Source of the DNA: Sulfuricurvum sp. 17-40-25
Lineage (GTDB): Bacteria; Campylobacterota; Campylobacteria; Campylobacterales; Sulfurimonadaceae
Assembly: GCA_002282015.1 (NCBI GenBank)
Contig: NCIJ01000001.1
Location: forward strand, 1-64,000
Direction: 5' to 3'
DNA: 64,000 nt
In this document: positions 23,453 through 34,727 of the stretch, piece after piece
How the letters are laid out: the number at the start of each line of letters is the position of its first letter
Numbering within the stretch: position 1 is the stretch's first letter
The notes under the pieces: model-generated
Database searches by the model: none
What the model was told of the DNA's origin: nothing
Seen by the model: only the letters and a program-made list of their open reading frames with translations
Position numbers and translations under genes: made by a program

Positions 23453-24622
23453 TTATTCTCCCTTTGCTGCTGCAACAGCTTTTTTAGCGCCATCTGCAAG
23501 ATCAGTTGCTGCAATGATATTTTTGATACCAGCATTTCTTAAAATCTCTGCTGCTTCGATAGCATTTGTACCATCAAGACGTACAATAACCGGTACATTA
23601 ACATTGGTCAATTTAGTTGCTTCGATAATCCCATTTGCAACACGGTCACAACGAACAATTCCACCAAAAATGTTAACAAAAATTGCTTTTACATTTGGAT
23701 CTTTAAGAATGATTTCGAATCCCTTGGCAACAGTAGTAGCATTAGCTGAACCACCAACGTCCAAAAAGTTTGCAGGTTTTCCACCCTCATAGTTAATCGT
23801 ATCCATAGTACCCATTGCAAGACCAGCACCGTTAACCATACAACCAACATTTCCATCAAGCTTGATATAACTAAGATCAAACTTACCTGCTTCTACTTCC
23901 GTAGGCTCTTCTTCACTCAAATCACGCATCTCATGAACATGCTCTTGACGGTACAATGCATTGTTATCAAAGCCCATTTTAGCATCAAGCGCCAAGAAAC
24001 GGCCATCACCTGTTTTAACTAATGGATTGATCTCGATCATTTCAGCATCATTATCCATGTATACATTGTAGAGTGCCGATGCAAATTTAACAAATGTATT
24101 CACATCTTCTTTTGGTAGACCAAGTCCAAATGCCAATTTACGGCCATGGAATCCTTGAAAACCAGTAATAGGATCAATTTCTACTTTGATAATTTTTTCT
24201 GGAGAATTATGAGCAACATCTTCAATTGCCATACCACCCTCAGTAGATGCCATCATGATTGGCATTTCACGTGCACGGTCCAAAAGTATTCCTAAGTAAT
24301 ACTCTTTTTGGATGTCTGCACCCTCTTCAACGTAAACCTTTTGAACCAATTTACCTTCAGGACCTGTTTGATGAGTCACCAAATTCATACCAATGATTTG
24401 CTGAGCTACTTCACGTACTTCTCCTGTTGAACGTGCAAGCTTTACACCTCCACCCAATCCTCTACCACCAGCGTGAATTTGAGCTTTAACAACCCAAATA
24501 CTTCCGCCTAGCTCTTGAGCAGCTTTTACCGCTTCTTCAGCGGTAAAAGCAATATGTCCACGCAATGTTGGAACATTGTATTTCGCGAATAACTCTTTTG
24601 CCTGATATTCATGAATATTCAT
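23453..24622 (-). CDS. sucC: succinyl-CoA synthetase beta subunit
   Basis: A 389-residue ATP-grasp subunit. It begins [18 protein letters not shown], has the glycine-rich [18 protein letters not shown] loop and the C-terminal [17 protein letters not shown]. It forms the heterodimer with SucD. Preceded by AAGGAG and lying 19 bases after fumC in a compact operon. Length is standard. Confidence 0.97.
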   Translation of the reverse strand: MNIHEYQAKELFAKYNVPTLRGHIAFTAEEAVKAAQELGGSIWVVKAQIHAGGRGLGGGVKLARSTGEVREVAQQIIGMNLVTHQTGPEGKLVQKVYVEEGADIQKEYYLGILLDRAREMPIMMASTEGGMAIEDVAHNSPEKIIKVEIDPITGFQGFHGRKLAFGLGLPKEDVNTFVKFASALYNVYMDNDAEMIEINPLVKTGDGRFLALDAKMGFDNNALYRQEHVHEMRDLSEEEPTEVEAGKFDLSYIKLDGNVGCMVNGAGLAMGTMDTINYEGGKPANFLDVGGSANATTVAKGFEIILKDPNVKAIFVNIFGGIVRCDRVANGIIEATKLTNVNVPVIVRLDGTNAIEAAEILRNAGIKNIIAATDLADGAKKAVAAAKGE

Positions 24623-24641
24623 TAATTTCTCCTTATTTAAT

Positions 24642-26033
24642 TTAAGCTTTAGGTGCGATCATGTCTTCTGGAATTACGTATTTATCAAACTCTTCTGCCG
24701 TTAAAAGGCCCAACTCAATAGCAGTAGCTTTCAATGTAGAATTATTCTTGTGTGCTGTTTTTGCAATCTTAGCAGCATTATCGTAACCTACGTATGGGTT
24801 AAGTGCCGTTACTAACATCAATGAATCGTGTAAATAGTGGTCAATCTTATCAGCAACCGGTTCAATACCAACAGCACAGTGGTCGTTGAACGATGTGATA
24901 GAATCTGCTAATAAACGTACTGATTGAAGGTAGTTTAACGCGATAACCGGTTTAAAAACGTTGAGTTGAAAGTTACCCTGAGATGCACCCATAGCAATCG
25001 TAATGTCATTTCCAAAGACTTGACACGTAACCATTGTCACGGCTTCCGCTTGAGTAGGATTGATCTTACCCGGCATAATAGAAGAACCCGGCTCATTTTC
25101 AGGGATAGTAATTTCACCAAGGCCACAACGTGGTCCAGATGCCAACCAACGAACATCATTAGCAATCTTCATCATATCCGCAGCAAGTGCTTTAAGAGCA
25201 CCATGAGAGTAGACAAGTGCATCGTGTGAAGTCAGTGCATGAAATTTATTAGGAGCAGTCACAAACTGATGTCCCGTAAGTTCTGTAAGTTTCGCCGCAA
25301 CACGAGTACCTAATTCAGGATGCGCGTTAAGACCTGTTCCAACAGCAGTACCGCCAAGAGCTAATTCACGAACTGGTTCAAGTGACTGAATCGCCATCTT
25401 TTCACATTTATTAAGCATCTCTACCCAACCGCTGATCTCTTGACCAAGCGTAATTGGCGTAGCATCTTGAAGATGTGTACGGCCGATTTTTACTACGGAT
25501 TCAAATTTTGCAGATTTGTTTGCAAGAGTGGCTTTGAGTTTTGCAATAGCTGGAAGGAGTCTGGTCTCAACAGCCATAACCGCCGCAACGTGCAATGCAG
25601 TTGGGTATGTGTCATTTGAAGACTGTGATTTATTGACGTCATCATTAGGGTGAACCAATTTTTCTTTACGGAAGTCACCACCAAGGATCTCAGTAGCACG
25701 ATTAGCAAGTACTTCATTATTATTCATATTTGACTGAGTACCTGAACCTGTTTGCCATACTACAAGAGGATAGTTTCCATCTAGTTTACCCGCTAACATA
25801 TCATCAGCAGCTTGCGCAATCGCTTCTGCTTTTTTTGCATCTAGTTTACCAAGGTCTTTGTTGACAATGGCAACGGCTTTTTTTAGATACGAAAATGCTC
25901 TGGTGATCTCATAAGGCATTGTCTCTTCACCAATAGCAAAGTTTTCAATTGAACGCTGTGTTTGAGCAGCCCAATATGCGTTTTGCGGAACCTTAATCTC
26001 GCCCATTGTATCTTTTTCTATACGGAAAGACAT
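24642..26033 (-). CDS. fumC: class II fumarate hydratase
   Basis: A 463-residue iron-independent fumarase. The signature [17 protein letters not shown], the [14 protein letters not shown] loop and [16 protein letters not shown] are present. It interconverts malate and fumarate, running toward fumarate in the reductive cycle. Being the class II type it carries no oxygen-labile cluster, unlike the class I fumarase found in many relatives. It lies three bases after mdh. Confidence 0.96.
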   Translation of the reverse strand: MSFRIEKDTMGEIKVPQNAYWAAQTQRSIENFAIGEETMPYEITRAFSYLKKAVAIVNKDLGKLDAKKAEAIAQAADDMLAGKLDGNYPLVVWQTGSGTQSNMNNNEVLANRATEILGGDFRKEKLVHPNDDVNKSQSSNDTYPTALHVAAVMAVETRLLPAIAKLKATLANKSAKFESVVKIGRTHLQDATPITLGQEISGWVEMLNKCEKMAIQSLEPVRELALGGTAVGTGLNAHPELGTRVAAKLTELTGHQFVTAPNKFHALTSHDALVYSHGALKALAADMMKIANDVRWLASGPRCGLGEITIPENEPGSSIMPGKINPTQAEAVTMVTCQVFGNDITIAMGASQGNFQLNVFKPVIALNYLQSVRLLADSITSFNDHCAVGIEPVADKIDHYLHDSLMLVTALNPYVGYDNAAKIAKTAHKNNSTLKATAIELGLLTAEEFDKYVIPEDMIAPKA

Positions 26034-26036
26034 GCG

Positions 26037-26993
26037 TTACACTCCTTGGAAAAATTTATTTTTGTTCAATGTATCGATCATGGATTGAACCGATGCACAT
26101 GATTTTGCAAACATTGCTTTTTCAGTATCATCCAGTGTGATCTCAATGATTTTTTCAACACCATTTGCCCCTAGCATAACGGGAACACCACTGACAACAT
26201 CACTGTAGCCATACTCGCCGTCTAAGTAGACAGCACATGGGTGAATTTGTTTGGTATCTTTTAAAATTGCATCAATCATCATGGCCGTTGATTTTGCAGG
26301 TGCATAATACGCAGAGCCAGTTTGTAACAAGGCTACGATCTCTGCTCCACCGCTACGCGTACGCTGTACAACTTCGTTAATCTCATCTTGTGATAACAAA
26401 TCAGAAAGCGGAACACCCGCGACGGTCGAATAACGTGGAAGAGGAACCATATCGTCTCCATGTCCTCCCATTACCGAGGCACGAATTTGACCTCCGCCGT
26501 ATCCTAGTTTTTCTTGAATAAATGCAGCCATACGCGCACTGTCTAAGATTCCAGCCATCCCGATAACGCGACTTCTATCAAATCCACTCTCTCTAAGAGC
26601 AATATACGTCATAACATCAAGAGGATTAGACACCATAATAATAATCGCATTTGGAGAGTACTTTGCGATTCCCTCAATGACTTCACGAGTTATGTTCGCA
26701 TTAATCATCAAAAGGTCATCACGACTCATACCTGGTAAACGTGGACTTCCAGCTGTAATAACAACGATATCACAATCCGTTAAATCAGACATTTTATCGG
26801 CAACACTAACCACAGTATGACTACGAATTGCAGCCGCTGCTTGAGACATATCAAGCGCTTTTCCTCGTGCGATTTCTATTTTATTGTCGCGTAAAATAAT
26901 TTCATGACATGCGCCTTGCATAGCGAGTGAATAAGCAATCGTTGAACCAACATTCCCTGCTCCAACGATTCCAACACGTTTTCCTTTAACCAT
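26037..26993 (-). CDS. mdh: malate dehydrogenase (LDH-like type)
   Basis: A 318-residue NAD-dependent malate dehydrogenase. N-terminal [17 protein letters not shown] dinucleotide fold; active-site region [21 protein letters not shown] chose ATG 26993 because AGGAG lies eight bases upstream; an upstream in-frame start at 27026 has no site. It reduces oxaloacetate to malate and leads the mdh-fumC-sucC-sucD-HMA operon, downstream of the icd terminator. Confidence 0.95.
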   Translation of the reverse strand: MVKGKRVGIVGAGNVGSTIAYSLAMQGACHEIILRDNKIEIARGKALDMSQAAAAIRSHTVVSVADKMSDLTDCDIVVITAGSPRLPGMSRDDLLMINANITREVIEGIAKYSPNAIIIMVSNPLDVMTYIALRESGFDRSRVIGMAGILDSARMAAFIQEKLGYGGGQIRASVMGGHGDDMVPLPRYSTVAGVPLSDLLSQDEINEVVQRTRSGGAEIVALLQTGSAYYAPAKSTAMMIDAILKDTKQIHPCAVYLDGEYGYSDVVSGVPVMLGANGVEKIIEITLDDTEKAMFAKSCASVQSMIDTLNKNKFFQGV

Positions 26994-27159
26994 ATGCACA
27001 ACTCCTAGTGGCAAAATACGTATCACTCTCTACAATCCACTATACTCATCGCTATTTTTTGTAAAAAACACTAATAAGCATACGGTCAGAGAGTTAATAC
27101 ACAGACGGTATTCTATCGTCTTATATTTATAGAAAGATTATCTACAGAAATAAAACGAT

Positions 27160-27196
27160 AAAAAAAGCCCCCAACATAGACTGTTGAGGGCTTTTG
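27160..27196 (-). terminator. intrinsic terminator of icd
   Basis: On the minus strand AAAAGCCCTCAACA pairs with TGTTGGGGGCTTTT (one G-U pair) and is followed by a run of seven T. It lies 14 bases after the icd stop and separates icd from the mdh operon. Confidence 0.92.
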
Positions 27197-27209
27197 AGGG
27201 GGTATTATA

Positions 27210-29381
27210 TTATATTGAAGCGATAATTGCGTTTAATGTTGCAGATGGGCGCATTGCTTTTTCAGCTTTTGCATCATCTGGACGGAAATAACCACCGATA
27301 TCTTGTGGCTTACCTGCAACAGCAAGAAGTTCTTCCATGATTTTTGCTTCATTGTCTACTAATGCTTTAGCAACTGGCGCAAATTTAGCAGCTAGTTCAG
27401 CATTCTTACCTTCAGCCAATGCTTTAGCCCAAAACTGTGCCAAGAAGAAGTGTGATGCTTTATTATCTGGCTGACCAACCTTACGGCCTGGCTCTTTATT
27501 ATTGTCAAGGTAACCATCATTTGCAACGTCAAGAGCAGCAGTCAATGCTTTTAGTTTGTCATCAGAGTGCTTCTGACCTAGGAAACGTAAAGACTCAGCC
27601 AATGCCAAGAACTCACCAAGTGAATCCCAACGTAGGTGACCTTCGTTTACAAATTGCTCAACGTGCTTAGGAGCAGAACCGCCCGCACCAGTCTCATACA
27701 AACCACCACCTGCAAGCAATGGAACGATTGAAAGCATCTTAGCAGATGTTCCAAGCTCAATGATCGGGTACATGTCTGTCAAGTGGTCACGTAAAACGTT
27801 ACCTGTTACTGCGATTGTATTTTTACCTTCACGAATACGTGTGTTTGTAAAACGTGTAGCATTTGTTACGTTCATGAATTGGATATCAAGACCTGTTGTA
27901 TCAAAATCTTTTAGGTAAGCGTTAACTTTTTTGATCAACTCTGCATCGTGCGCACGGTTTGTATCCAACCAAAAAATTGCAGGGATTCCCTCAAGTTTAG
28001 TTCGCTCAACTGTCAAACGAACCCAGTCTTTGATCGCAGCATCTTTAGTACGAGACATTCTCCAAATATCACCCGCTTCACACTCAAAACTCATAAGAAC
28101 GCCATTTGCACCTGTAACCGTTACAGTACCTGCTTCTTTTAGTTCAAAAGTAGTTGGGTGAGAGCCGTATTCTTCTGCTTTTTGAGCCATAAGACCGATG
28201 TTTTGCATTGTACCCATAGTTGCTACATCGTATTGACCGTGTTTAACACAATCCGCTACCATCTCAGCGTGGAACATTCCGTAAGTAGAGTCAGGAATAA
28301 CAGCAACTGTTTCAAGAGCTGCACCTGTTCTGTCCCACTGCTTACCACCTTCACGAACAACAACCGGCATAGAAGCATCGATGATAACATCGTTAGACGC
28401 GTTAAAGTTTGTTGTACCTTTGTCAGAATCAACCATAGCGATCTTTGGTGCATCACCTTCTACTACTGCTAGGAATGCTGCTTTGATCTCAGCTTCTTTA
28501 GCGTGACCAGCAATTTTTTTCTCTAAGTCTGACATACCCATGTTTGGATTAACACCTACTGCTTTGAAAACATCTGCGTATTTAGCAAATACATCGGCAA
28601 AGAAGATCTCAAATGCGTAACCAAACATGATTGGATCAGAGATTTTCATCATTGTTGCTTTAAGGTGTAATGACCAGATAAGATTTTTTGCTTTCGCATC
28701 TGCGATCGTTTTTTTGTAAAAAGCTTTTAGTGCTGAAATTGACATGAATGTACCATCAAGTACTTCACTTGCAACACCATCAATACTCTTCAATTCTTTA
28801 CCGTTTAGTGCGATTGTAACTTTTTGATCTTTATCAAGTGTTACAGATTTTTCATTTGAGAAGAAATCACCTTTCCCTTCCATATGCGCAACATACGCTT
28901 TAGAGTCTGAAGCGAACGCTCTAAGTTTGTGTGGGTTCTTTTGAGCAAATTTCTTAACGGCAACTGCGGCACGACGATCAGAGTTACCTTCACGTAAAAC
29001 CGGGTTAACCGCTGAACCTAAACAAGTTGCATATTTAGCTTGGATAGCTTTCTCTTCATCTGTTGTTGGGTTTTCAGGGTAATTAGGAATTTTATGACCT
29101 TGAGCTTGAAGCTCAGCAATACAATCTTTTAATTGACCAGCAGATGCTGAGATGTTTGGAAGTTTGATGATGTTTCCATCTTCTTGAAGAACAACTTCAC
29201 CTAGTTTTGAAAGTTCATCTTCTGCAAGACCCATTGCTGCAAGAACACGACCTGAAAGTGAAATATCACTAGTAACTACTTCTACGCCTGCTGCTTTTGT
29301 AAACGCGTTAACGATTGGTAAAAGCGAGTAAGTCGCTAGGGCTGGTGCTTCATCAATGACTGACCAAATGATTTTTGACAT
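27210..29381 (-). CDS. icd: monomeric NADP-dependent isocitrate dehydrogenase
   Basis: A 723-residue monomeric isocitrate dehydrogenase, a type frequent in Campylobacterota and some marine bacteria. Start at ATG 29381 with AGGAG seven bases upstream. Recognisable from MSKIIWSVIDEAPALATYSL, the EGNSDRRAAVAVKKFA stretch, the DNNKEPGRKVGQPDNKASHF region and the length. It catalyses reductive carboxylation of 2-oxoglutarate to isocitrate in the reductive TCA cycle. Transcribed alone with its own terminator. Confidence 0.95.
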   Translation of the reverse strand: MSKIIWSVIDEAPALATYSLLPIVNAFTKAAGVEVVTSDISLSGRVLAAMGLAEDELSKLGEVVLQEDGNIIKLPNISASAGQLKDCIAELQAQGHKIPNYPENPTTDEEKAIQAKYATCLGSAVNPVLREGNSDRRAAVAVKKFAQKNPHKLRAFASDSKAYVAHMEGKGDFFSNEKSVTLDKDQKVTIALNGKELKSIDGVASEVLDGTFMSISALKAFYKKTIADAKAKNLIWSLHLKATMMKISDPIMFGYAFEIFFADVFAKYADVFKAVGVNPNMGMSDLEKKIAGHAKEAEIKAAFLAVVEGDAPKIAMVDSDKGTTNFNASNDVIIDASMPVVVREGGKQWDRTGAALETVAVIPDSTYGMFHAEMVADCVKHGQYDVATMGTMQNIGLMAQKAEEYGSHPTTFELKEAGTVTVTGANGVLMSFECEAGDIWRMSRTKDAAIKDWVRLTVERTKLEGIPAIFWLDTNRAHDAELIKKVNAYLKDFDTTGLDIQFMNVTNATRFTNTRIREGKNTIAVTGNVLRDHLTDMYPIIELGTSAKMLSIVPLLAGGGLYETGAGGSAPKHVEQFVNEGHLRWDSLGEFLALAESLRFLGQKHSDDKLKALTAALDVANDGYLDNNKEPGRKVGQPDNKASHFFLAQFWAKALAEGKNAELAAKFAPVAKALVDNEAKIMEELLAVAGKPQDIGGYFRPDDAKAEKAMRPSATLNAIIASI

Positions 29382-29484
29382 CAAGTACTCCTGTGGTTAA
29401 ATTTTATATTACGTAATAATAACACTTAGTAAACTATTTTTCTACTTTCTCGACCTAATGAGTGTAAAAAGCTGTAAATATGTT

Positions 29485-30480
29485 TCATTTTGTAGCATTT
29501 AGTATGTTTTTATGGTGTGTAGAAAAGTAACTAGTGTAAATATGTTGTCCATCTTTCCCACGTACAAAATACAAATAATCCGTAGACTTTGGATACAGAG
29601 CTGCCCTAAGTGCTTCTTTACTTACATTACAAATAGGAAAATCTGGTAGACCACTATGCTTGTAAGTGTTATACGATGTTTTATCACTACGAATACGTGC
29701 TGCTGTCACCTTTTGATGAGAGTACTTTCCATAGTTCAACGTACCGTCCATCTGCAATCTCATCTTCTTTTTCAGTCTGTTTTGTATAACTGAACTGACC
29801 ATAGGCATATCTTCTACTGAAGCAGCTTCTTTTTGAATAACGGATGCAAGTGTTACTAATTGTAGCCATTTAGCTTCATCATAGCTGCCTAAAAGGTTTG
29901 TTGCCATCCTTATACGTTTTTGTTCTGACTGATCTAACAAAAAAGCCATAAGCCTTTCTTCTGTTATTTCCTTTGGAATACTATAGGTATCTGGAACAAA
30001 CAGTCCTTCCGGTGCTGTTGCCATATCTGCATACACATCTTTTAATTTTTTTGTATCTAAGTTTAGTTGTTCAGCTATTTGTTCTAAGAACACGACAGTC
30101 GTTTCTCCAGGTATGAGTGTAATTGTCTGTGTTGCCGCTTTTGCTGTTGTAAGTTTATTTAAGTATTCAATGCGTGTCGACTTTTCTTCTTTTAAATCAA
30201 TCCATCCGTGCTGTGGGTGCCCAATAAGTCTTAAAATAATCGCATCCACTAAATAAAGATTCACCCCATCTTCTTTTAGATGTGCTATACTTTTAAACAC
30301 AGACCCTTTGGGTATATAAACGATTTTTGGCGACGTGACAGGTGTTAATAGGTAAGCAATGAACGACAAGACAATTACAAAAATCATCACAAAAATCCAC
30401 TTTAATTTACTCACTTTTTTTCTTTTACTCTTTCTTGGTGGCTTTTTTATTTTTGTTGCTTTACTGGAAGGTTTTACCAT
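29485..30480 (-). CDS. mltG: endolytic murein transglycosylase MltG
   Basis: YceG/MltG family (331 aa by this start), which cleaves nascent glycan strands at the inner membrane. N-terminal anchor helix WIFVMIFVIVLSFIAYLL, then a LysM-like part and the catalytic domain (LVTLASVIQKEAAS with the catalytic Glu, and DGTLNYGKYSHQ). The first 31 residues are almost all Lys/Arg/Ser/Pro and lie opposite the membrane-anchor codons of the plus-strand gene at 30359, so the true start may be nearer the ATG at 30387. Confidence 0.92.
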   Translation of the reverse strand: MVKPSSKATKIKKPPRKSKRKKVSKLKWIFVMIFVIVLSFIAYLLTPVTSPKIVYIPKGSVFKSIAHLKEDGVNLYLVDAIILRLIGHPQHGWIDLKEEKSTRIEYLNKLTTAKAATQTITLIPGETTVVFLEQIAEQLNLDTKKLKDVYADMATAPEGLFVPDTYSIPKEITEERLMAFLLDQSEQKRIRMATNLLGSYDEAKWLQLVTLASVIQKEAASVEDMPMVSSVIQNRLKKKMRLQMDGTLNYGKYSHQKVTAARIRSDKTSYNTYKHSGLPDFPICNVSKEALRAALYPKSTDYLYFVRGKDGQHIYTSYFSTHHKNILNATK

Positions 30481-33400
30481 TTCTCATCTCAAATTAGGGG
30501 ATATAAAATTTGAGAGATTATACCTAAAATGGGATAATAGGCTAGCTATTAGTGTTGCTGTGATTGATTTAAACGAACTTCATCCTGACAATGAACCTAT
30601 AACATTAAAACCTCTTTCAAAAATTACTAACACTATTTATTGGATTGAACAATGGGTCTCATCTATCGATATTGAAGCTATACGTTATCAAAAAAATGAA
30701 CTCTCTATACACTACAAAAAAGGAGCTCTTGGTTGGCTTGATGTTCATGTTGGAAATGAACACCTAACTGGAAGCTTTAACTTGTCCCCCGAAGTTCTTG
30801 CAGTATCATTATCTTCAAAAGCAGATTCCGTAGCTTCAATAAACGGATTTTTACATCTGTATCTTCAAAAACAAAAACTTAATGCTTCTGCACACCTAAC
30901 GTTGCCTAATTCTCCAACTCTAATGCTAAGTGCAATAGGTGATCAAGAGAAGCTGTATCTTGATGTAAAAGCCGATCATTCATTCTCAAACCTGGATGCT
31001 TTGGTGGATTTTTTTGATATTGATGCGACAACACGACCATGGATCACTGAATATGCAAAAGCACGTGCCTTTACCCTCCTAGAGTGTCATGGTAGTTTTT
31101 TATACAATAAGCCACAAAAACTTCTACAAAGCATATTCATACGGGCAACTGTAGATAATGCCCAATATACCTTTGCCCCTACTATTGCACCGATCATCGC
31201 TGAAAAAGTCGATCTAATCTTTACGCATGGGATACTTTATATACGTCCAGAAAATGGGCATTTTTATACTATGCCAACACAGCAAAGCAATTTGTTGATT
31301 GATTTCAATCCTGTACATATTTTACTAAAAGCCCATATAAAAACCAATCAAGCACAGTTAAACGATTCTATACTGAACCTACTGCGTTATTATGAAATTA
31401 CCGTGCCGATTCGTCAAAATAAAGGCCTATGCAATGTTGATTTAAATCTTACTGTTGATCTTAATAATTTTAAGACAACCGCAACAGGTAAATTTACCCC
31501 TGGAAAATCAGAACTACAACTGGAAAATTTTATTTTTCAAACAATGGGTGGAATCGTAACACTTGATACCACAAAAGTATCCTTTAGCGGATTTGATGCC
31601 CGTTATAAAAATATTCTTCATGCAAAAGTAAAAGGTTTCTATCATGCAGATATTGAAAAAGGAAATGTTCAAATCATCCCCTATTCTTGTACTCCTACTG
31701 GAGATGCAACCTCTATAGCGTTGTCTCCACTTCCCTTGAATGTTAAGGCTATTTATCATATTAATCCACGTATTGATCGTCTCCAGATATTACCAACACA
31801 GTGGAAAATATTCAATGAAATAGTTAAAGTTGAAGGTTTCACTATTCCCTATGACTTTAACAATACGTCTGCTACTATCCCAAAGCTACGCTTTTATATT
31901 CCCAATAAAGTTCAAGGCTCGCTTGAAGGAAACCTTTCATCCAATGAATGGCTTTTACAGTTTGGCCTTACTAAATTTAATCTCAAAGATCTTTTATTAC
32001 GAAACGGCAGCTATGCATTCACGCTTAAAAGTGATACTAATACAGTCAATATAACCTCTAAATTACCCTCATCTTGGCAACTTAATGGTCAAGATTTTTC
32101 GCTATCTCCCCTAAAAATAAATATCACTGAAAACAAACTGCTATTTGATAATATCAAGGTAAAGGTTGACACTATTATTCAAGGGGCACTTTCTGGTGAA
32201 TATCTTTGGAAGCTCAATAAAGGCTTGTTGACACTTAACGATACAAAACCATTAAATCCCTATATAAGCGGTTACATAAAGCTCAATAAAACTGAAAAAT
32301 TTTCATTTAATACCTTGGAAGGTCAATTGGAGCTTCATTCACAATCAATGGGGGTTGATTTTTCAACGATGAATCAAGGCTGGAAAATCACCGTACCTGA
32401 TATCTCACTTTTGAGTCATAACTCTCCCATATTACGTCAATATCAAATCAAAAATGGGAATGCAAACCTTTACTACAATCCAACTCAACGAATATATACA
32501 TTTCATGGAGTCATTGACTACCCCTACCATTTGATGACGGTCAATGACGAAAGTCTTTCACGCTATCAATTTAACGGTTCATACCAAAATGGAAAATCTT
32601 CTATCAACGTCAACAACCATCTTAGAATTGAGTATGCAGATGATATCAATATTCATGCCATGAATATGGGTATCAATGCTCCAGAGCTTGCAAGATGGCT
32701 TGATATGCCATCTACACACACAGAGTCGAATAAAAGTTCTGCTGATAAGACCATTCATTTGTCCGCTAGCAATGTCTATTTGTATATTATGAAAAATCGA
32801 AAAGTCATGGCCGATACTTTAACCGCGACCTTGAGTCAAGGAGATTTAAAAGCACGCTTAGCCTACGCTCATGGTTCTGCTGATCTAATGATGAAAGACG
32901 GAGTTTATTATGTTGAAGGCAGCCGTTTTAATGATACATTCATGGAAAACTTATTTGCCTTAAGTGACTTTGATGGAGGAGAGATGTCTTTTAAACTCTC
33001 TGGTAAAGCGGATGACTTTGAGGGAATCATGCGTATTGAAAATACCACACTCAAAGAGTATAAACTGCTTAACAATGTACTCTCTTTTATCAATACCATC
33101 CCTGCTTTGGCTACGTTTTCTCTTCCAAACTACAATTCCAAAGGACTTCCCCTTAAAGAAGCGTACAGCCACTACACGTTTAAAAACCATCAATTTATCG
33201 TAGATAACTTCACTCTCAATTCCCCTGAACTAAAAATGGTAGGGGAAGGAAAAGTCAATTATAAAGAAGACAGTATCAAAGGAACACTTACCCTCAAAAG
33301 TGATTTAGGATCACAGATTGGACGTATTCCTATGGTTGGATATATACTGTTTGGAGATGATAGGTCAATCAGTACCACCCTGAATATCAAAGGAAAACTG

Positions 33401-33526
33401 AGCGATCCTGTCGTGGAGACTGGAGTTTTAAAAGAGATCATCACCGCACCGTTCAACATTCTAAAACGAACGATTACCTATCCATTTTTATGGATGATGG
33501 ATGATGACAAGAAAAAAGAAAAGTAG
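30359..33526 (+). CDS. giant AsmA/TamB-like envelope protein (DUF3971 type)
   Basis: A 1055-residue inner-membrane-anchored periplasmic protein. N-terminal anchor FLLLFLGGFFIFVALLEGF, then long beta-rich repeats and a C-terminal AsmA-like region (from about FKLSGKADDFEGIM to RTITYPFLWM). Members of the AsmA/YhdP group act as bridges for phospholipid traffic between membranes. The start region overlaps the divergent mltG gene by about 120 bases, with both genes coding there. Standing alone on this strand between mltG and lolC. Confidence 0.85.
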   Translation: MNDKTITKIITKIHFNLLTFFLLLFLGGFFIFVALLEGFTISHLKLGDIKFERLYLKWDNRLAISVAVIDLNELHPDNEPITLKPLSKITNTIYWIEQWVSSIDIEAIRYQKNELSIHYKKGALGWLDVHVGNEHLTGSFNLSPEVLAVSLSSKADSVASINGFLHLYLQKQKLNASAHLTLPNSPTLMLSAIGDQEKLYLDVKADHSFSNLDALVDFFDIDATTRPWITEYAKARAFTLLECHGSFLYNKPQKLLQSIFIRATVDNAQYTFAPTIAPIIAEKVDLIFTHGILYIRPENGHFYTMPTQQSNLLIDFNPVHILLKAHIKTNQAQLNDSILNLLRYYEITVPIRQNKGLCNVDLNLTVDLNNFKTTATGKFTPGKSELQLENFIFQTMGGIVTLDTTKVSFSGFDARYKNILHAKVKGFYHADIEKGNVQIIPYSCTPTGDATSIALSPLPLNVKAIYHINPRIDRLQILPTQWKIFNEIVKVEGFTIPYDFNNTSATIPKLRFYIPNKVQGSLEGNLSSNEWLLQFGLTKFNLKDLLLRNGSYAFTLKSDTNTVNITSKLPSSWQLNGQDFSLSPLKINITENKLLFDNIKVKVDTIIQGALSGEYLWKLNKGLLTLNDTKPLNPYISGYIKLNKTEKFSFNTLEGQLELHSQSMGVDFSTMNQGWKITVPDISLLSHNSPILRQYQIKNGNANLYYNPTQRIYTFHGVIDYPYHLMTVNDESLSRYQFNGSYQNGKSSINVNNHLRIEYADDINIHAMNMGINAPELARWLDMPSTHTESNKSSADKTIHLSASNVYLYIMKNRKVMADTLTATLSQGDLKARLAYAHGSADLMMKDGVYYVEGSRFNDTFMENLFALSDFDGGEMSFKLSGKADDFEGIMRIENTTLKEYKLLNNVLSFINTIPALATFSLPNYNSKGLPLKEAYSHYTFKNHQFIVDNFTLNSPELKMVGEGKVNYKEDSIKGTLTLKSDLGSQIGRIPMVGYILFGDDRSISTTLNIKGKLSDPVVETGVLKEIITAPFNILKRTITYPFLWMMDDDKKKEK

Positions 33527-33530
33527 CCGT

Positions 33531-34727
33531 TTACTCGTTACGTAAAACAGTTAAAGGATCTACATCTGCTGCTTTCTTTGCCGGATACCATGCTGATAAT
33601 ATTACGATAGTAAATGCACCGATAATAATAGAGAAAAAATCAGTTACCGTTAAATCAAGCGGAAGGGTTGATGTCGGATATACATCCGCTGGAAGTGAGA
33701 TAATATCGAAACTTCCCAAAACCCATATCCCAAAAAATCCAAGCAGAGACCCCGTAATAATACCCAGAGTCCCGATAATCACCCCTAAAATCAAAAAGAC
33801 ACGCTTGATCTCTTGTTTGGATGCTCCAAGTGACAGTAAGAGTGCAATTTCGCTTCGACGGTTCATGACTGTCATCAACAAAGATGAAATAATATTAATA
33901 GCAGCGATGAGTATGATCAACATTAAGACGATAAAAAGAGAGGTCTTTTCCATTTCCAATGCGGCAAAAAAGTTGCCATTATCTTCCCACCAACCACGTA
34001 TGGAAACGGAGTCGGGCAACATGCTTGATACTTTCACAATATCTTCTTGTGGATTGGGCGAATGGACGTGTATTCCATCATAAAGACCCTCAGGAAGTGC
34101 CAAAATCTTTTCCATTGATTCTAGCGTAGTATATGAATACCCTTTGTCGTATGCACTTAATCCAGAGTCAAAATAAGAAGTCGGTTTGAATCGTTTCATT
34201 TTAGGTGCCATACCTATTCCACCCGGCTCTAGCTGGGTAAAGATATAGGTTAGTTTATCGTCTTGATTCATCTTATACGTCTCAAGAAGCGCTTTTCCTG
34301 CCATGACTTCAAATCCGGTAGGAACATGCTTTTCAAGCCCTTTTGCAACAATCTCATTAACTTTTGCTTCACGCTTGAAATCAACCCCGAAAAGATACCC
34401 ACCCTCAAGCTGTGTATCGTATCGAGACAGTACAGAAGAAGTAATGTATGGGCTAAAAGAAAGCTCTGGAAATTTTTGTTCTAATTCCTGCAGAAGATAT
34501 GCATTCACTGAACCATAAAATTTTGGCTGAATGGTGAGTGGATAATTCATAACGGTGAGTTTCTTTTTAAACTCATTGTCAAAACCATTCATCAGTGCCA
34601 TCGCGATGATGAGCACCATAACACCCAACGCAATACCGCTGAATGCCAAAAGTGCTGAAATAAAGATAAAGGGTTGTTCTTTGTCAAAACGTAAAAAACG
34701 CTTGGTCAGGTAGCGGACAATATTCAA
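33531..34727 (-). CDS. lolC: LolC/LolE-type lipoprotein-releasing ABC permease
   Basis: A 398-residue FtsX-like permease with an N-terminal span ([30 protein letters not shown] region), a large periplasmic domain and three C-terminal spans ending [20 protein letters not shown]. It extracts lipoproteins from the inner membrane for LolA. The start is TTG, overlapping the secA stop (TTGA), so it depends on secA translation. As in other Campylobacterota a single permease probably does the work of LolC and LolE. Confidence 0.9.
   Translation of the reverse strand: MNIVRYLTKRFLRFDKEQPFIFISALLAFSGIALGVMVLIIAMALMNGFDNEFKKKLTVMNYPLTIQPKFYGSVNAYLLQELEQKFPELSFSPYITSSVLSRYDTQLEGGYLFGVDFKREAKVNEIVAKGLEKHVPTGFEVMAGKALLETYKMNQDDKLTYIFTQLEPGGIGMAPKMKRFKPTSYFDSGLSAYDKGYSYTTLESMEKILALPEGLYDGIHVHSPNPQEDIVKVSSMLPDSVSIRGWWEDNGNFFAALEMEKTSLFIVLMLIILIAAINIISSLLMTVMNRRSEIALLLSLGASKQEIKRVFLILGVIIGTLGIITGSLLGFFGIWVLGSFDIISLPADVYPTSTLPLDLTVTDFFSIIIGAFTIVILSAWYPAKKAADVDPLTVLRNE

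Noticed and set aside
23343-23792. 149-codon frame antisense to sucC/sucD
   Set aside because: Shadow of two strongly supported genes; composition mirrors their codon bias.
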